Part shown: piece by piece, positions 1 to 8,234 of the stretch | Layout: every line of letters starts with the position of its first letter | Position numbering within the stretch: position 1 is the first letter of the stretch | NCBI GenBank assembly: GCA_026224825.1 | Contig: JAMFRO010000018.1 | Span: forward strand, 124,001-188,000 | Source of the DNA: a bacterium | Lineage (GTDB): Bacteria; Pseudomonadota; Alphaproteobacteria; Acetobacterales; Acetobacteraceae | DNA length: 64,000 bases | Direction: 5' to 3' | The notes under the pieces: model-generated | The model's database searches: none | What the model saw: only the letters and a program-made list of their open reading frames with translations | What the model was told of the DNA's origin: nothing | Position numbers and translations under genes: made by a program

Positions 1-3000
1 GGCTGGCGGTGGATGCCGGTGCGCTGACACTCTCAGCCGGTAGCGATGTAAACTGCGGCATCACGGAACAGGGCGGCACGCTGGTACTCCTGGCTGCGGA
101 CAGCATCACCGGCGGCATGGCGCTGAACGCCAGTGCCGCGACGCTGGCGGGTGCTGATCAGATTTTCGGTGGCATCACGCTGAACAACAGCGCGCTGACG
201 CTCAGCGCCTATAGCAGTGTCAGTGGTGGCGTAACGATAGACAATGGCACGCTCGCCGTGCTGGCGGGGAACAGCATTGCCGGGGGCATCACGCTGGATG
301 GCGGCGCGCTGGTTCTTGGCGCCGGTAACAGCATTTCCGGCGGCATTCTGGTGCAGGTAGGTATATTCAGCATCTCCGCCGCCAATGAGATTTCCGGCGG
401 CTCTGCCGCCAACGAGATTTCCGGCGGGATCACGCTGGATACCGGCGTGCTGACGCTCTCGGCCGCCAATGACATCACCGGCGGCATCACCCTCGCGGGC
501 GGCGGGCTGGCGCTGGAGAGCGCAGGCGCTGCCGGCAGCAGCAATATCGTTTTCGGTCCGGAACATCATCTCACGCTGGACATCGGTGCGGGCGACGCGC
601 CGGGCAACACCATTGCGGGATTTCTCCCCACCGAGACCATCGACCTGCAAGGCATAGGCCTGGCCACCGGTGCCACGCTGAATGCGGGTAACACGCTGCT
701 GGTGACTGAAGCTTCTGGCACCATCGCCTTGCAGCTCGCGGCGGATGCCAATGTGCCGGGCACGGTCTTCGAACTCGCATCCGACGGCGCCGGGGGTACC
801 GATATCGTGCCGGTCGAGACGCAGTTTGCTGTTTCCACCGAGGCGCAGTTGAATGCGGCGCTGGTGCAGATCGCGTTGGAAAGCCCCAGCCTGCCAACCG
901 GCGATGCCATCACCATCGCGCTGTCCGGGGCGGGTATCAACCTTACCTCAGAGCTGGAAGCCGTAAAAATGTCCGGCGGCGGCACGCTGGTCATCGATGG
1001 CGGCGGCGGCACGCTGGATGGGCTAGGCGACCAGCGCGGGTTGTTCATTTATTCCGGCAATGTGGTGGTGGAGAATCTCACCATCGCCAATGCCGCGGCC
1101 ATTGGCGGCGCAGGCGGCCCATCAACCTATATTCGCGCCTACGGCACCAACATCATCGAAGGCGGCGGCGGTGGCGGTGCTGGGCTTGGCGGCGGGCTGT
1201 TCGTTGCGGGCTCGGCGAATGACGGCGCGGCCCCGGCCTCGGTCACGCTCAGCGGTGTCAGTTTTACGGATGACCTCGCGCAGGGTGGCGCGGCCGGATA
1301 TCTGTATAAAAACTCCAGCACCGGCGTGACCGCGCTTGCAGGCGGCGGCGGGCTCGGCGGCAATGGCGGGTCTGCCGGTGGCGGCGGCATCGGCCAGACG
1401 GCGTCCGGCGGCGGCTTCACGCCCTATCCTCCCAAAGCCACGCCGGGCAGTGCCGGGATTATTCCCCTGGCCGGTGGTGGCGGGGCGGGGGACTACCCCG
1501 GAGAGCCAAGCACGATTTCAAACCCTGCCACCAACCAGGGCTATTTCGTCGGCGCGCCCGGCGGGGGCAGCGGCGGCGGTGGTGGCGGCGGCGGTTCGTA
1601 CCCCGGCAGCGATTATCTCTACCCCGATGAATATATCGGTGGCGGCGGCGGCGTTGGTGGTGCGCAACCTAGTGGTAGCAATGGTACCGGCGGCATAGGC
1701 GGCTTCGGCGGCGGCGGCGGGGCAGGCTATGCTTACGGCGGCGCGGGCGGGTTTGGCGGCGGCGGCGGGGCTGGGTATTATTACGGCGGTGCCGGCGGGT
1801 TCGGCGGCGGTGGTGGCGCGGGCAGGTATGGTGGCGGTGGCAGCGGCGGGTTTGGCGCCGGTGCCGGTGGTTCGCAAGGCGGCGGCGGCGGCGTTGGTGC
1901 CGGCGGCGATATTTTCGTGCAGCAGGGCGGCACGCTGGTCATCACTGGCGGCAGCCTGGCCAGCGGCACGGTCGCGGGCGGGGCCCAGGGCATCACCGGA
2001 GATGCCGGAGGCGGCACTGCCGGCAGCGCTTATGGCAGTGGGATTTTTCTGCAAGGTAATGAAACGATCTCTCTGGGCGCGCTCACCGGCCAGACCTTGG
2101 AAGTGGACGGTGTCATCGCCGACCAATCCGGTTCCGGCGGCACCGGCGCCAATGCCGGGCTGGGTGGGGTCATCGCCGGGGGTGGTGTCGAGACGGGCAC
2201 GCTGCTGTTCACGGCGGATAATACCTATCTGGGTGAGACCAGCATCGAGAGCGGCACGCTGCAACTGGGCGATGGCGGCACCACCGGTATTGTTGCCGGC
2301 AATGTCAGCATCGGTGCGGATGCGTTGCTGGAGATTGACCGTAGCGACAACATCACTTTTGCCAGCACGATTTCCGGCGCGGGCGCGCTGCTGCTCACAG
2401 GCGGCGATACGCTCACTTTGATTGGCGCCGATGATTATACCGGCGGCAGCACCATTGCCGCCGGCGCGTTGCAGCTCGGCACCGGCGGTAGCGCCGGGTT
2501 GATCACCGGTGATGTCAGCCTCGCCTCGGGCACCTCGCTCATCATCGACCATGACGATCAGGTTGATCTTACCGGGGCCATCACCGGTGCCGGCGGTGTG
2601 ACCTTTGCAGGCGGCGGCGTATTGACGCTGGCCGGTGCGAATGATTTTGCCGGCGGCATCAGCTTTGTTTCCGGTACGCTGGCGCTGGAGAGTGCAGGTG
2701 CCGCGGGCAGTGGCGTGATTCAGTTCGGCACGCAGCAAGGGCTGGTGCTGGAGATGGGCGCAAGCGACGTGCCGCAAAATTTACTCTCCGGATTTGCACC
2801 GGGTGACGTCATCGACCTGCAAGGTTTTGGCCTTGCCACGGGTGCCACGCTGAATGCCGGCGGTACGCTGCTGGTGAGCGGTGCTTCCGGCACCGTGGCG
2901 CTGACATTGGCGGGCGAGGGCAGCCTTGCCGTGATTCCGTTCGTCACCGGCAGCGACGGCAATGGCGGTACGGATATCCTGCAGCTAGGCACGGTCTATA

Positions 3001-6000
3001 ATGTCGTGAACGAGGCGCAGCTCAACAATGCGCTGCGGATTATCGAAAGTTTTGGTGCGGAACTGCCGGCGGATACGCATTTCACCATCAACCTGCCGGG
3101 CGGTGACTTCGCCCTGAATACCGCGCTCGAAACCGTCAGCCTCGCTGCCGGGCAGAGCCTGCTTATCAATGGCGCGGGCGGCACACTGGATGGCCAGGGC
3201 AGCATCGCTGGGCTGGTGGCGCTGGCGGGCAGTCTCACGGTTGAGAACCTCACCATCACCAAGGCGGCGGTTACCGGCAGCAGTGCGGGCGGCGTGGGCG
3301 GCCCTGGCCTTGGCGGCGGGTTGTTTGCCGGGGCGGATGCCGTGGTGACGCTGCAGGACGTGGCGTTTGTGAATGACAGCGCGATTGGCGGGAATGGCGG
3401 CAGCGTGTCCGGGACCAGCGATGGCGGGTTTGGCACGGGCGGCGGCGGTGCCGGCGGGCAGGGCGGTTTTGGCGCGGGTAATGGCGCCACAAATGCGGGC
3501 GGCGGCGGGCTTGGTGCGGGCGGCGATATTTTTGTCCAATCCGGTAGCACGATGGTCGTTGACGGCGGCTACATCGGCTATGGTGGCGTTGCGGGTGGTG
3601 CCGGTGCGCAATCCGGCTACGGGCTCAGTACCGGTGTGTTTCTGCAAGGTACAGCGAGCATCGATTTTGCCGCTGCTGCCGGGCAGACGCTTGAGGTTTC
3701 TGGGGATATCTTTGATCAGACGGGGGCTGGCGAGGCAATCGGCCAGAGTTTCCCCGCTGGCTCCGGAAGCGTTATTATCGGTGACAGCGCGGGCAATGAT
3801 AGCGGCGCGGTTTTGTTCGACACTGGTGCCCAATACTACACCGGCGGCACGGATATCGAGAGCGGCACGCTCATTACCGGCGGCAGCGGGTTTTTTGCGG
3901 GCGCGTTTACCATCGCGCAGGGGGGTGTGCTGGACTACAACGGCGGAGGGGCTGCCATCTCCGGCGATATTTCCGGTGATGGTTCGCTGGTGTTGAGCAA
4001 TGGTGCGCTCACGCTATCCACCGCCAATGATTTTTCCGGTGGTGTTACGATAAATTCCGGCGTGCTGACGTTGGAGAACGCCGCAGGCGCCGGCACTGGG
4101 ACCATCGCCTTCGGCCCGGCCAGTGGTCTTGAGCTGCAAATCGGTGCGGGTATCGCACCGGCGAATGTTATCGCGGGCTTTGGCTTTGGCGAGACGATTG
4201 ATCTGCAGGGCATAGGCACGGCAAGTGCTGCAACGCTGGAAGCTGGTAATACTCTGCTCGTTACCGCGGCATCGGGCATTGTCGCGCTTACACTTGCGCC
4301 GGGGCAAAGTTTTGCCGGCGATGTGTGGCGCACAACCGGCGATGGTGCGGGCGGCACGGATATCACATTGCTCCCCAGCGTCTTTCAGGTGACGGATGAA
4401 GCGGGGCTGAATGCGGCGATCACCGCCATCGATACCTACGCCACATTGTTTGCGGCGGGCACGGATTTCTCCATCTCCATCGCCACCGGGGATCTGTTGC
4501 TGACCTCGGCGCTGGAGGCGGTTGAGCTTGCCGCCGGTTATACGCTGAGCATAGACGGCGGCGGCAACACGCTGGATGGCGGCGGCACGCAGCGCGGCCT
4601 GTTCATCTATGCAGGCAATGTGGAGGTGAGCGATCTTACCATCGCCAACGCAACTGCGCTCGGTGGCGCTGGCGGCAGTGGTGCCGCCGCGGGCGGTGGT
4701 GGTGCGGGGCTGGGCGGCGGGCTGTTCGTGGCTGGTACCGCCAACGGCGCGGCCCCGGCTTCGGTCACGCTGGACGATGTGACCTTCAGCAACGACGCAG
4801 CACGGGGCGGTGCCGCCGGCACTGACCAGGCCACCGCGGGCGGCTGCGGCGGCGGCGGCGGTATGGGCCAGGCCGGGCTCGGGGGCGCGCCGTCAGTTCA
4901 GGCCGGAAACGGCGGCGGCATCGGTACAGGCGGTACAGACGGTGCCGCAGGCATCATTCCGGGCGCCGGCACTCTGCAGGGCGGCACGGCGGCGTATCTA
5001 ATCCGTAAAGGTGGCACGGGCGGGGGCATAGGTGCTGCCGCCGGCACCGGCGCCAGGATTATTTACGGCGGTTATAATGGCTATGCCGGCGTTGGTGGGG
5101 CGGGTGGTTTCGGCGGCGGCGGCGGCGGCGGGCTGGACTATAGGTCTGACGCCTCTGGTACTGCCGACGCTGGCGGCAAAGGCGGTTTTGGCGGCGGCGG
5201 CGGTGGTGTTGGTGCAACCGGCCTGGTGTATGGCGTATCCGGCGGCGGCAGCGGCGGCTGGGGCGGCGGTGGCGGTTCCGACGGCTATGGCCTTGGTAAT
5301 ATCGCAGCCGCCGGCTTTGGTGCCACCGGCGGCAACGGGCTGGGGGCCGGCGGCGATATTTTCGTGCAGCAAGGCGGCACGCTGATTATCACGGGCGGCA
5401 GCCTGGCTTCTGGCACCGTGCAGAATGGCGGGACGGCCTCAGGCATGGGCAATGCGATATTCCTGCAAGGCAACCAGCAAGCCACATTCGGCGCGCTGGC
5501 GGGGCAGACGCTGGCCATCACAGGTGTCATCTCCGACCAGTCCGGCGATGGCGGCACGGGCGCCAATGCCGGGGCCGGGCAGATCATCATCGGCGATGCC
5601 GCCAGCCTGAGCGGCACGGTGATACTGGGTACCACGAACAGCTTTGTTGGCGGCATCACCATCGACAGCGGCACGCTGCTCCTCGGCGCCGCTGGTGCGG
5701 CGGGCAGCGGCATCATTGATTTCGGCGGTGGCGATCCGCCGGCTCTGGCGTTCACGGTGGCAGACGCGCCGACCAATACGCTGGAGGGGTTTGTTACTGG
5801 TGATACCATCGACATCACCGATCTGGCCTTCACCACCGCGACAGTGCTGGTGCTGGATGCGAATGATGTGCTGAATGTCACCGAAGGTACGGTCTCCGTC
5901 GCGCTCACTTTTGCGTCGGCCGAATCCGATATGTTTTTCACCCTGGCTTCGGACGGTGATGGCGGCACAAAAATTACCGACGCGCTATGCTTTGTCGGCG

Positions 6001-6557
6001 GCACGCATATTGCCACGCCGCGCGGCGAGGTGCCGGTGGAGCGGCTCAAACGCGGCGATCTGGTGGCAACCGAAAATGGCGCCGTGGCTGTGCGCTGGAT
6101 CGGCATTCGCCAGGTCGCATCGCGGTTCGCCGATCCCCTGCGCGTCATGCCCATCCGCATCCGCGCCGGTGCGCTGGGCGATGGGCTGCCCCGGCGTGAC
6201 CTGCTGGTCTCGCCCTGCCATGCGATGTATCTGGAGGGTATTCTCGTGCAGGCCGCCGCCCTCGTGAACGGCATGTCCATTACGCGCGAGACCGCGATGC
6301 CGGAGCGTTTCACCTATTATCATGTGGAGGTCGAGGCGCACCGGCTGATTCTGGCTGAAGGGGCGCTCAGCGAAACATTCGTCGATAATGTGGACCGTAT
6401 GGCCTTCGACAATTGGGCTGAATACGAGGCCTTGCGCACGCCGGAGGATGCGATTGCGGAAATGAGCTATCCGCGCGCCAAATCCGCCCGGCAGATCCCG
6501 GCCGGTCTGCGGCGCAGGTTGGCGCTGCGCGATGCGGAGGGCCTGGCCGTGGCTTAG
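1..6557 (+). CDS. Giant Gly-rich beta-repeat surface protein with C-terminal Hint domain (5' end outside window)
   Basis: The frame is open to the left edge, so the true start lies upstream and at least 2,180 residues are visible. The first ~550 bases encode short repeats of the form 'SxxGGITLxxGxLxLxA', typical of autotransporter-type beta strands. A module beginning near 'EAQLNAAL' or 'EAGLNAAI' and leading into a beta-helix-like stretch ('VENLTI') occurs three times (from about 832, 3000 and 4383), and two of these carry very long poly-Gly tracts. A second module with 'ETIDLQGIG..TLxAGNTLLV' ends each block, four times in all with the last divergent. From about 5988 comes a Hint_2-type domain: Cys followed by a 'GTHIATPRGEVPVERL' block, then 'RRDLLVSPCHAM' and 'VEVEAHRLILAEG'. 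Large Hint_2 proteins are frequent in Acetobacteraceae and are presumed surface or secreted. No signal peptide can be judged. Self-cleavage at the Hint Cys is possible but unproven. Confidence 0.85.
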   Translation, partial: LAVDAGALTLSAGSDVNCGITEQGGTLVLLAADSITGGMALNASAATLAGADQIFGGITLNNSALTLSAYSSVSGGVTIDNGTLAVLAGNSIAGGITLDGGALVLGAGNSISGGILVQVGIFSISAANEISGGSAANEISGGITLDTGVLTLSAANDITGGITLAGGGLALESAGAAGSSNIVFGPEHHLTLDIGAGDAPGNTIAGFLPTETIDLQGIGLATGATLNAGNTLLVTEASGTIALQLAADANVPGTVFELASDGAGGTDIVPVETQFAVSTEAQLNAALVQIALESPSLPTGDAITIALSGAGINLTSELEAVKMSGGGTLVIDGGGGTLDGLGDQRGLFIYSGNVVVENLTIANAAAIGGAGGPSTYIRAYGTNIIEGGGGGGAGLGGGLFVAGSANDGAAPASVTLSGVSFTDDLAQGGAAGYLYKNSSTGVTALAGGGGLGGNGGSAGGGGIGQTASGGGFTPYPPKATPGSAGIIPLAGGGGAGDYPGEPSTISNPATNQGYFVGAPGGGSGGGGGGGGSYPGSDYLYPDEYIGGGGGVGGAQPSGSNGTGGIGGFGGGGGAGYAYGGAGGFGGGGGAGYYYGGAGGFGGGGGAGRYGGGGSGGFGAGAGGSQGGGGGVGAGGDIFVQQGGTLVITGGSLASGTVAGGAQGITGDAGGGTAGSAYGSGIFLQGNETISLGALTGQTLEVDGVIADQSGSGGTGANAGLGGVIAGGGVETGTLLFTADNTYLGETSIESGTLQLGDGGTTGIVAGNVSIGADALLEIDRSDNITFASTISGAGALLLTGGDTLTLIGADDYTGGSTIAAGALQLGTGGSAGLITGDVSLASGTSLIIDHDDQVDLTGAITGAGGVTFAGGGVLTLAGANDFAGGISFVSGTLALESAGAAGSGVIQFGTQQGLVLEMGASDVPQNLLSGFAPGDVIDLQGFGLATGATLNAGGTLLVSGASGTVALTLAGEGSLAVIPFVTGSDGNGGTDILQLGTVYNVVNEAQLNNALRIIESFGAELPADTHFTINLPGGDFALNTALETVSLAAGQSLLINGAGGTLDGQGSIAGLVALAGSLTVENLTITKAAVTGSSAGGVGGPGLGGGLFAGADAVVTLQDVAFVNDSAIGGNGGSVSGTSDGGFGTGGGGAGGQGGFGAGNGATNAGGGGLGAGGDIFVQSGSTMVVDGGYIGYGGVAGGAGAQSGYGLSTGVFLQGTASIDFAAAAGQTLEVSGDIFDQTGAGEAIGQSFPAGSGSVIIGDSAGNDSGAVLFDTGAQYYTGGTDIESGTLITGGSGFFAGAFTIAQGGVLDYNGGGAAISGDISGDGSLVLSNGALTLSTANDFSGGVTINSGVLTLENAAGAGTGTIAFGPASGLELQIGAGIAPANVIAGFGFGETIDLQGIGTASAATLEAGNTLLVTAASGIVALTLAPGQSFAGDVWRTTGDGAGGTDITLLPSVFQVTDEAGLNAAITAIDTYATLFAAGTDFSISIATGDLLLTSALEAVELAAGYTLSIDGGGNTLDGGGTQRGLFIYAGNVEVSDLTIANATALGGAGGSGAAAGGGGAGLGGGLFVAGTANGAAPASVTLDDVTFSNDAARGGAAGTDQATAGGCGGGGGMGQAGLGGAPSVQAGNGGGIGTGGTDGAAGIIPGAGTLQGGTAAYLIRKGGTGGGIGAAAGTGARIIYGGYNGYAGVGGAGGFGGGGGGGLDYRSDASGTADAGGKGGFGGGGGGVGATGLVYGVSGGGSGGWGGGGGSDGYGLGNIAAAGFGATGGNGLGAGGDIFVQQGGTLIITGGSLASGTVQNGGTASGMGNAIFLQGNQQATFGALAGQTLAITGVISDQSGDGGTGANAGAGQIIIGDAASLSGTVILGTTNSFVGGITIDSGTLLLGAAGAAGSGIIDFGGGDPPALAFTVADAPTNTLEGFVTGDTIDITDLAFTTATVLVLDANDVLNVTEGTVSVALTFASAESDMFFTLASDGDGGTKITDALCFVGGTHIATPRGEVPVERLKRGDLVATENGAVAVRWIGIRQVASRFADPLRVMPIRIRAGALGDGLPRRDLLVSPCHAMYLEGILVQAAALVNGMSITRETAMPERFTYYHVEVEAHRLILAEGALSETFVDNVDRMAFDNWAEYEALRTPEDAIAEMSYPRAKSARQIPAGLRRRLALRDAEGLAVA

Positions 6558-6587
6558 AGCATGATCGCTTCAAGTGCGATCATGCTC
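6557..6587 (+). terminator. Perfect 12-bp hairpin after the giant gene
   Basis: The arms GAGCATGATCGC and GCGATCATGCTC enclose a 7-base loop (TTCAAGT), and a T-rich stretch (TATTTTTTA) follows about five bases later. The hairpin starts at the last base of the stop codon. It fits a factor-independent terminator for the giant gene, although the gap before the T-run is a little long. It could instead be a copy of a dispersed palindromic element. Confidence 0.6.
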
Positions 6588-6655
6588 CAGCTATTTTTTA
6601 GAGGGCGATTCACGGTTTCGGCCGCTCAAGATGAGCGGACCTCAACTGATCGCGC

Positions 6656-8086
6656 TCAATGCAGATAATAGTTTTTTACGATCGTGAGCGGCAGATAGCC
6701 GACATCGTATAGCCCGAGCAATATGGCGGGGATGGCGGGGATGATTGGGGCCAGTTTGAAACGCATGGGCAAGGCAGGCAGGGCGAGCAGCAGAAACGGC
6801 AATAGCGGCAGGAAGTAACAGCCCTGCAGGCCGGTGACGAAATCCCAGCCGGCATTGGTGAAGTTGATGTAGAACACCATCATGATGAGCCAATAGGTGA
6901 GCAGCACGGCGGCAGAGGTGAGGAGAAAATTGGTGAGGGCCGTGCCGCGCGAAAAGGCCACGGGGCGGGGGCACAGCAGCAGCCCCGCAAGTGCCGCGAC
7001 GCCGCAAGCGCCCCAGAGATAATAATATGGATAATAATATGTCGTGGGCAGGCTGGTGTGGAGCAGCCCGGCCAGCCAGATATGCGCCGTACGCCAGGGC
7101 AAGGTGACGAGCCGTGCTGGATCGGCCAGCAGAATATGCAAATTCACGGCCGGGACGGCATGGTCGAGCCAGATGCCGGCATCACCAGGATAGAGCGGGC
7201 CGGGATGATAAAGCGGGAGCGGGTAAGGCACGGCCACGTAGGCGGCGACGAGCCCCACCCAGAGCAGCAGCGGCACGCAGGCGATGGCCAGGCCGCGCAG
7301 CTTCAGCCCCAAACCGGCGCGCGTACCGGCGCGGGACAGAGGGAGCAGAAACAGCACCAGCAGCAGGGCCAGGGGCGGCTTGGAGAGCAGAACCGGCAGG
7401 AACAGCACCAGTGCCGCCAGCCATGAATGGCGGCTGTTGCGCGAGAGCAGAGCGCAGACCAGGCAGGTGAGGGCGATGATGACGCCGTACTGGTTGACCG
7501 AGCCTGCGAGACACAGGGTCATCGGCAGCAGCAGGATGGTCAGCAGCACCGCTTCGCCGAAGGCCGCGAACCACAAGGCCAGACCGCCCAGGAGCAGGAA
7601 TGCCGCCAGCATGAAGAGCCGGGCCATAAGGAAGCAGAGATAAGGCGGGGCGCCCGTCGCCAGGCCGATGGCCAGTGCTGCTGTCGCGGGCAGATAGGTG
7701 AGGGGGAAGCTGGTTGCGGTGTTCGGTATATCGACAAAAACCCTGGCGTGATTGGCGGGTGCAAGATTTGACGCCGCAAAATTATCGATGGTGATAATGG
7801 GGTTGCCGTTGACCAAGGTGACCGGGCTGGCGGCGGAGGAGAACAGGCCGAGATCGATTTTCACCCCTGTGCGCATGAGGGGCTGGTGCGTGAGCGGATC
7901 GGTGGCAGGATGGCGGGATGCCAGCACCGCCCCGTGCAGCAGGCCGAGGGCGCGTGCCATATGCGCCTGCTCATCAGGCACCTGGCCCGGGGGGGTTAAC
8001 ACCGCCAGCAACACGCCGGTTGGCAAAGCGAGGAGTACGAAAATCAATACAATCAGATGCTTGTATGTATTTTTCGGCATGCCCAT
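6656..8086 (-). CDS. DUF2142-like polytopic membrane protein
   Basis: This 476-residue protein is very hydrophobic, with a first membrane segment at residues ~9-31 and about ten more. Just after the first segment it carries 'PPGQVPDEQAHMARA', the acidic 'P-DE-aH' signature of DUF2142 and related GT-C-fold membrane proteins. GT-C proteins usually move sugars from polyprenyl carriers in the periplasm, and DUF2142 members tend to sit in surface-polysaccharide loci. The actual substrate is unknown. It is divergent from the YfhO-like gene, about 150 bases away, and the two probably share a promoter region. An in-frame ATG six bases further in (8080) is an equally good start. Confidence 0.75.
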   Translation of the reverse strand: MGMPKNTYKHLIVLIFVLLALPTGVLLAVLTPPGQVPDEQAHMARALGLLHGAVLASRHPATDPLTHQPLMRTGVKIDLGLFSSAASPVTLVNGNPIITIDNFAASNLAPANHARVFVDIPNTATSFPLTYLPATAALAIGLATGAPPYLCFLMARLFMLAAFLLLGGLALWFAAFGEAVLLTILLLPMTLCLAGSVNQYGVIIALTCLVCALLSRNSRHSWLAALVLFLPVLLSKPPLALLLVLFLLPLSRAGTRAGLGLKLRGLAIACVPLLLWVGLVAAYVAVPYPLPLYHPGPLYPGDAGIWLDHAVPAVNLHILLADPARLVTLPWRTAHIWLAGLLHTSLPTTYYYPYYYLWGACGVAALAGLLLCPRPVAFSRGTALTNFLLTSAAVLLTYWLIMMVFYINFTNAGWDFVTGLQGCYFLPLLPFLLLALPALPMRFKLAPIIPAIPAILLGLYDVGYLPLTIVKNYYLH

Positions 8087-8234
8087 CCCATCTCAACAGC
8101 ATTGGTCATCATGATCGCAATGCCCTTAAGCTGCTTAGAACCCATGCGGCGGGGCCGCACAATAGGTGAGCGGCGGCTGGATCATATGGTTGAATTCTGG
8201 CAATCAGGCCCTGGCAATCGGGCTGGGGGGAAGC

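Noticed and set aside
1560..1900. Short GGCGGC-rich repeats as a possible CRISPR array or regulatory repeat
   Set aside because: They are codon-level Gly repeats inside an open frame, with no spacers of even length.
33..2777. Long antisense reading frames opposite the giant Gly-rich gene
   Set aside because: GGC/GCC-rich repeats leave few stop codons on either strand; the antisense products are low-complexity Pro/Ala/Arg text without domains.
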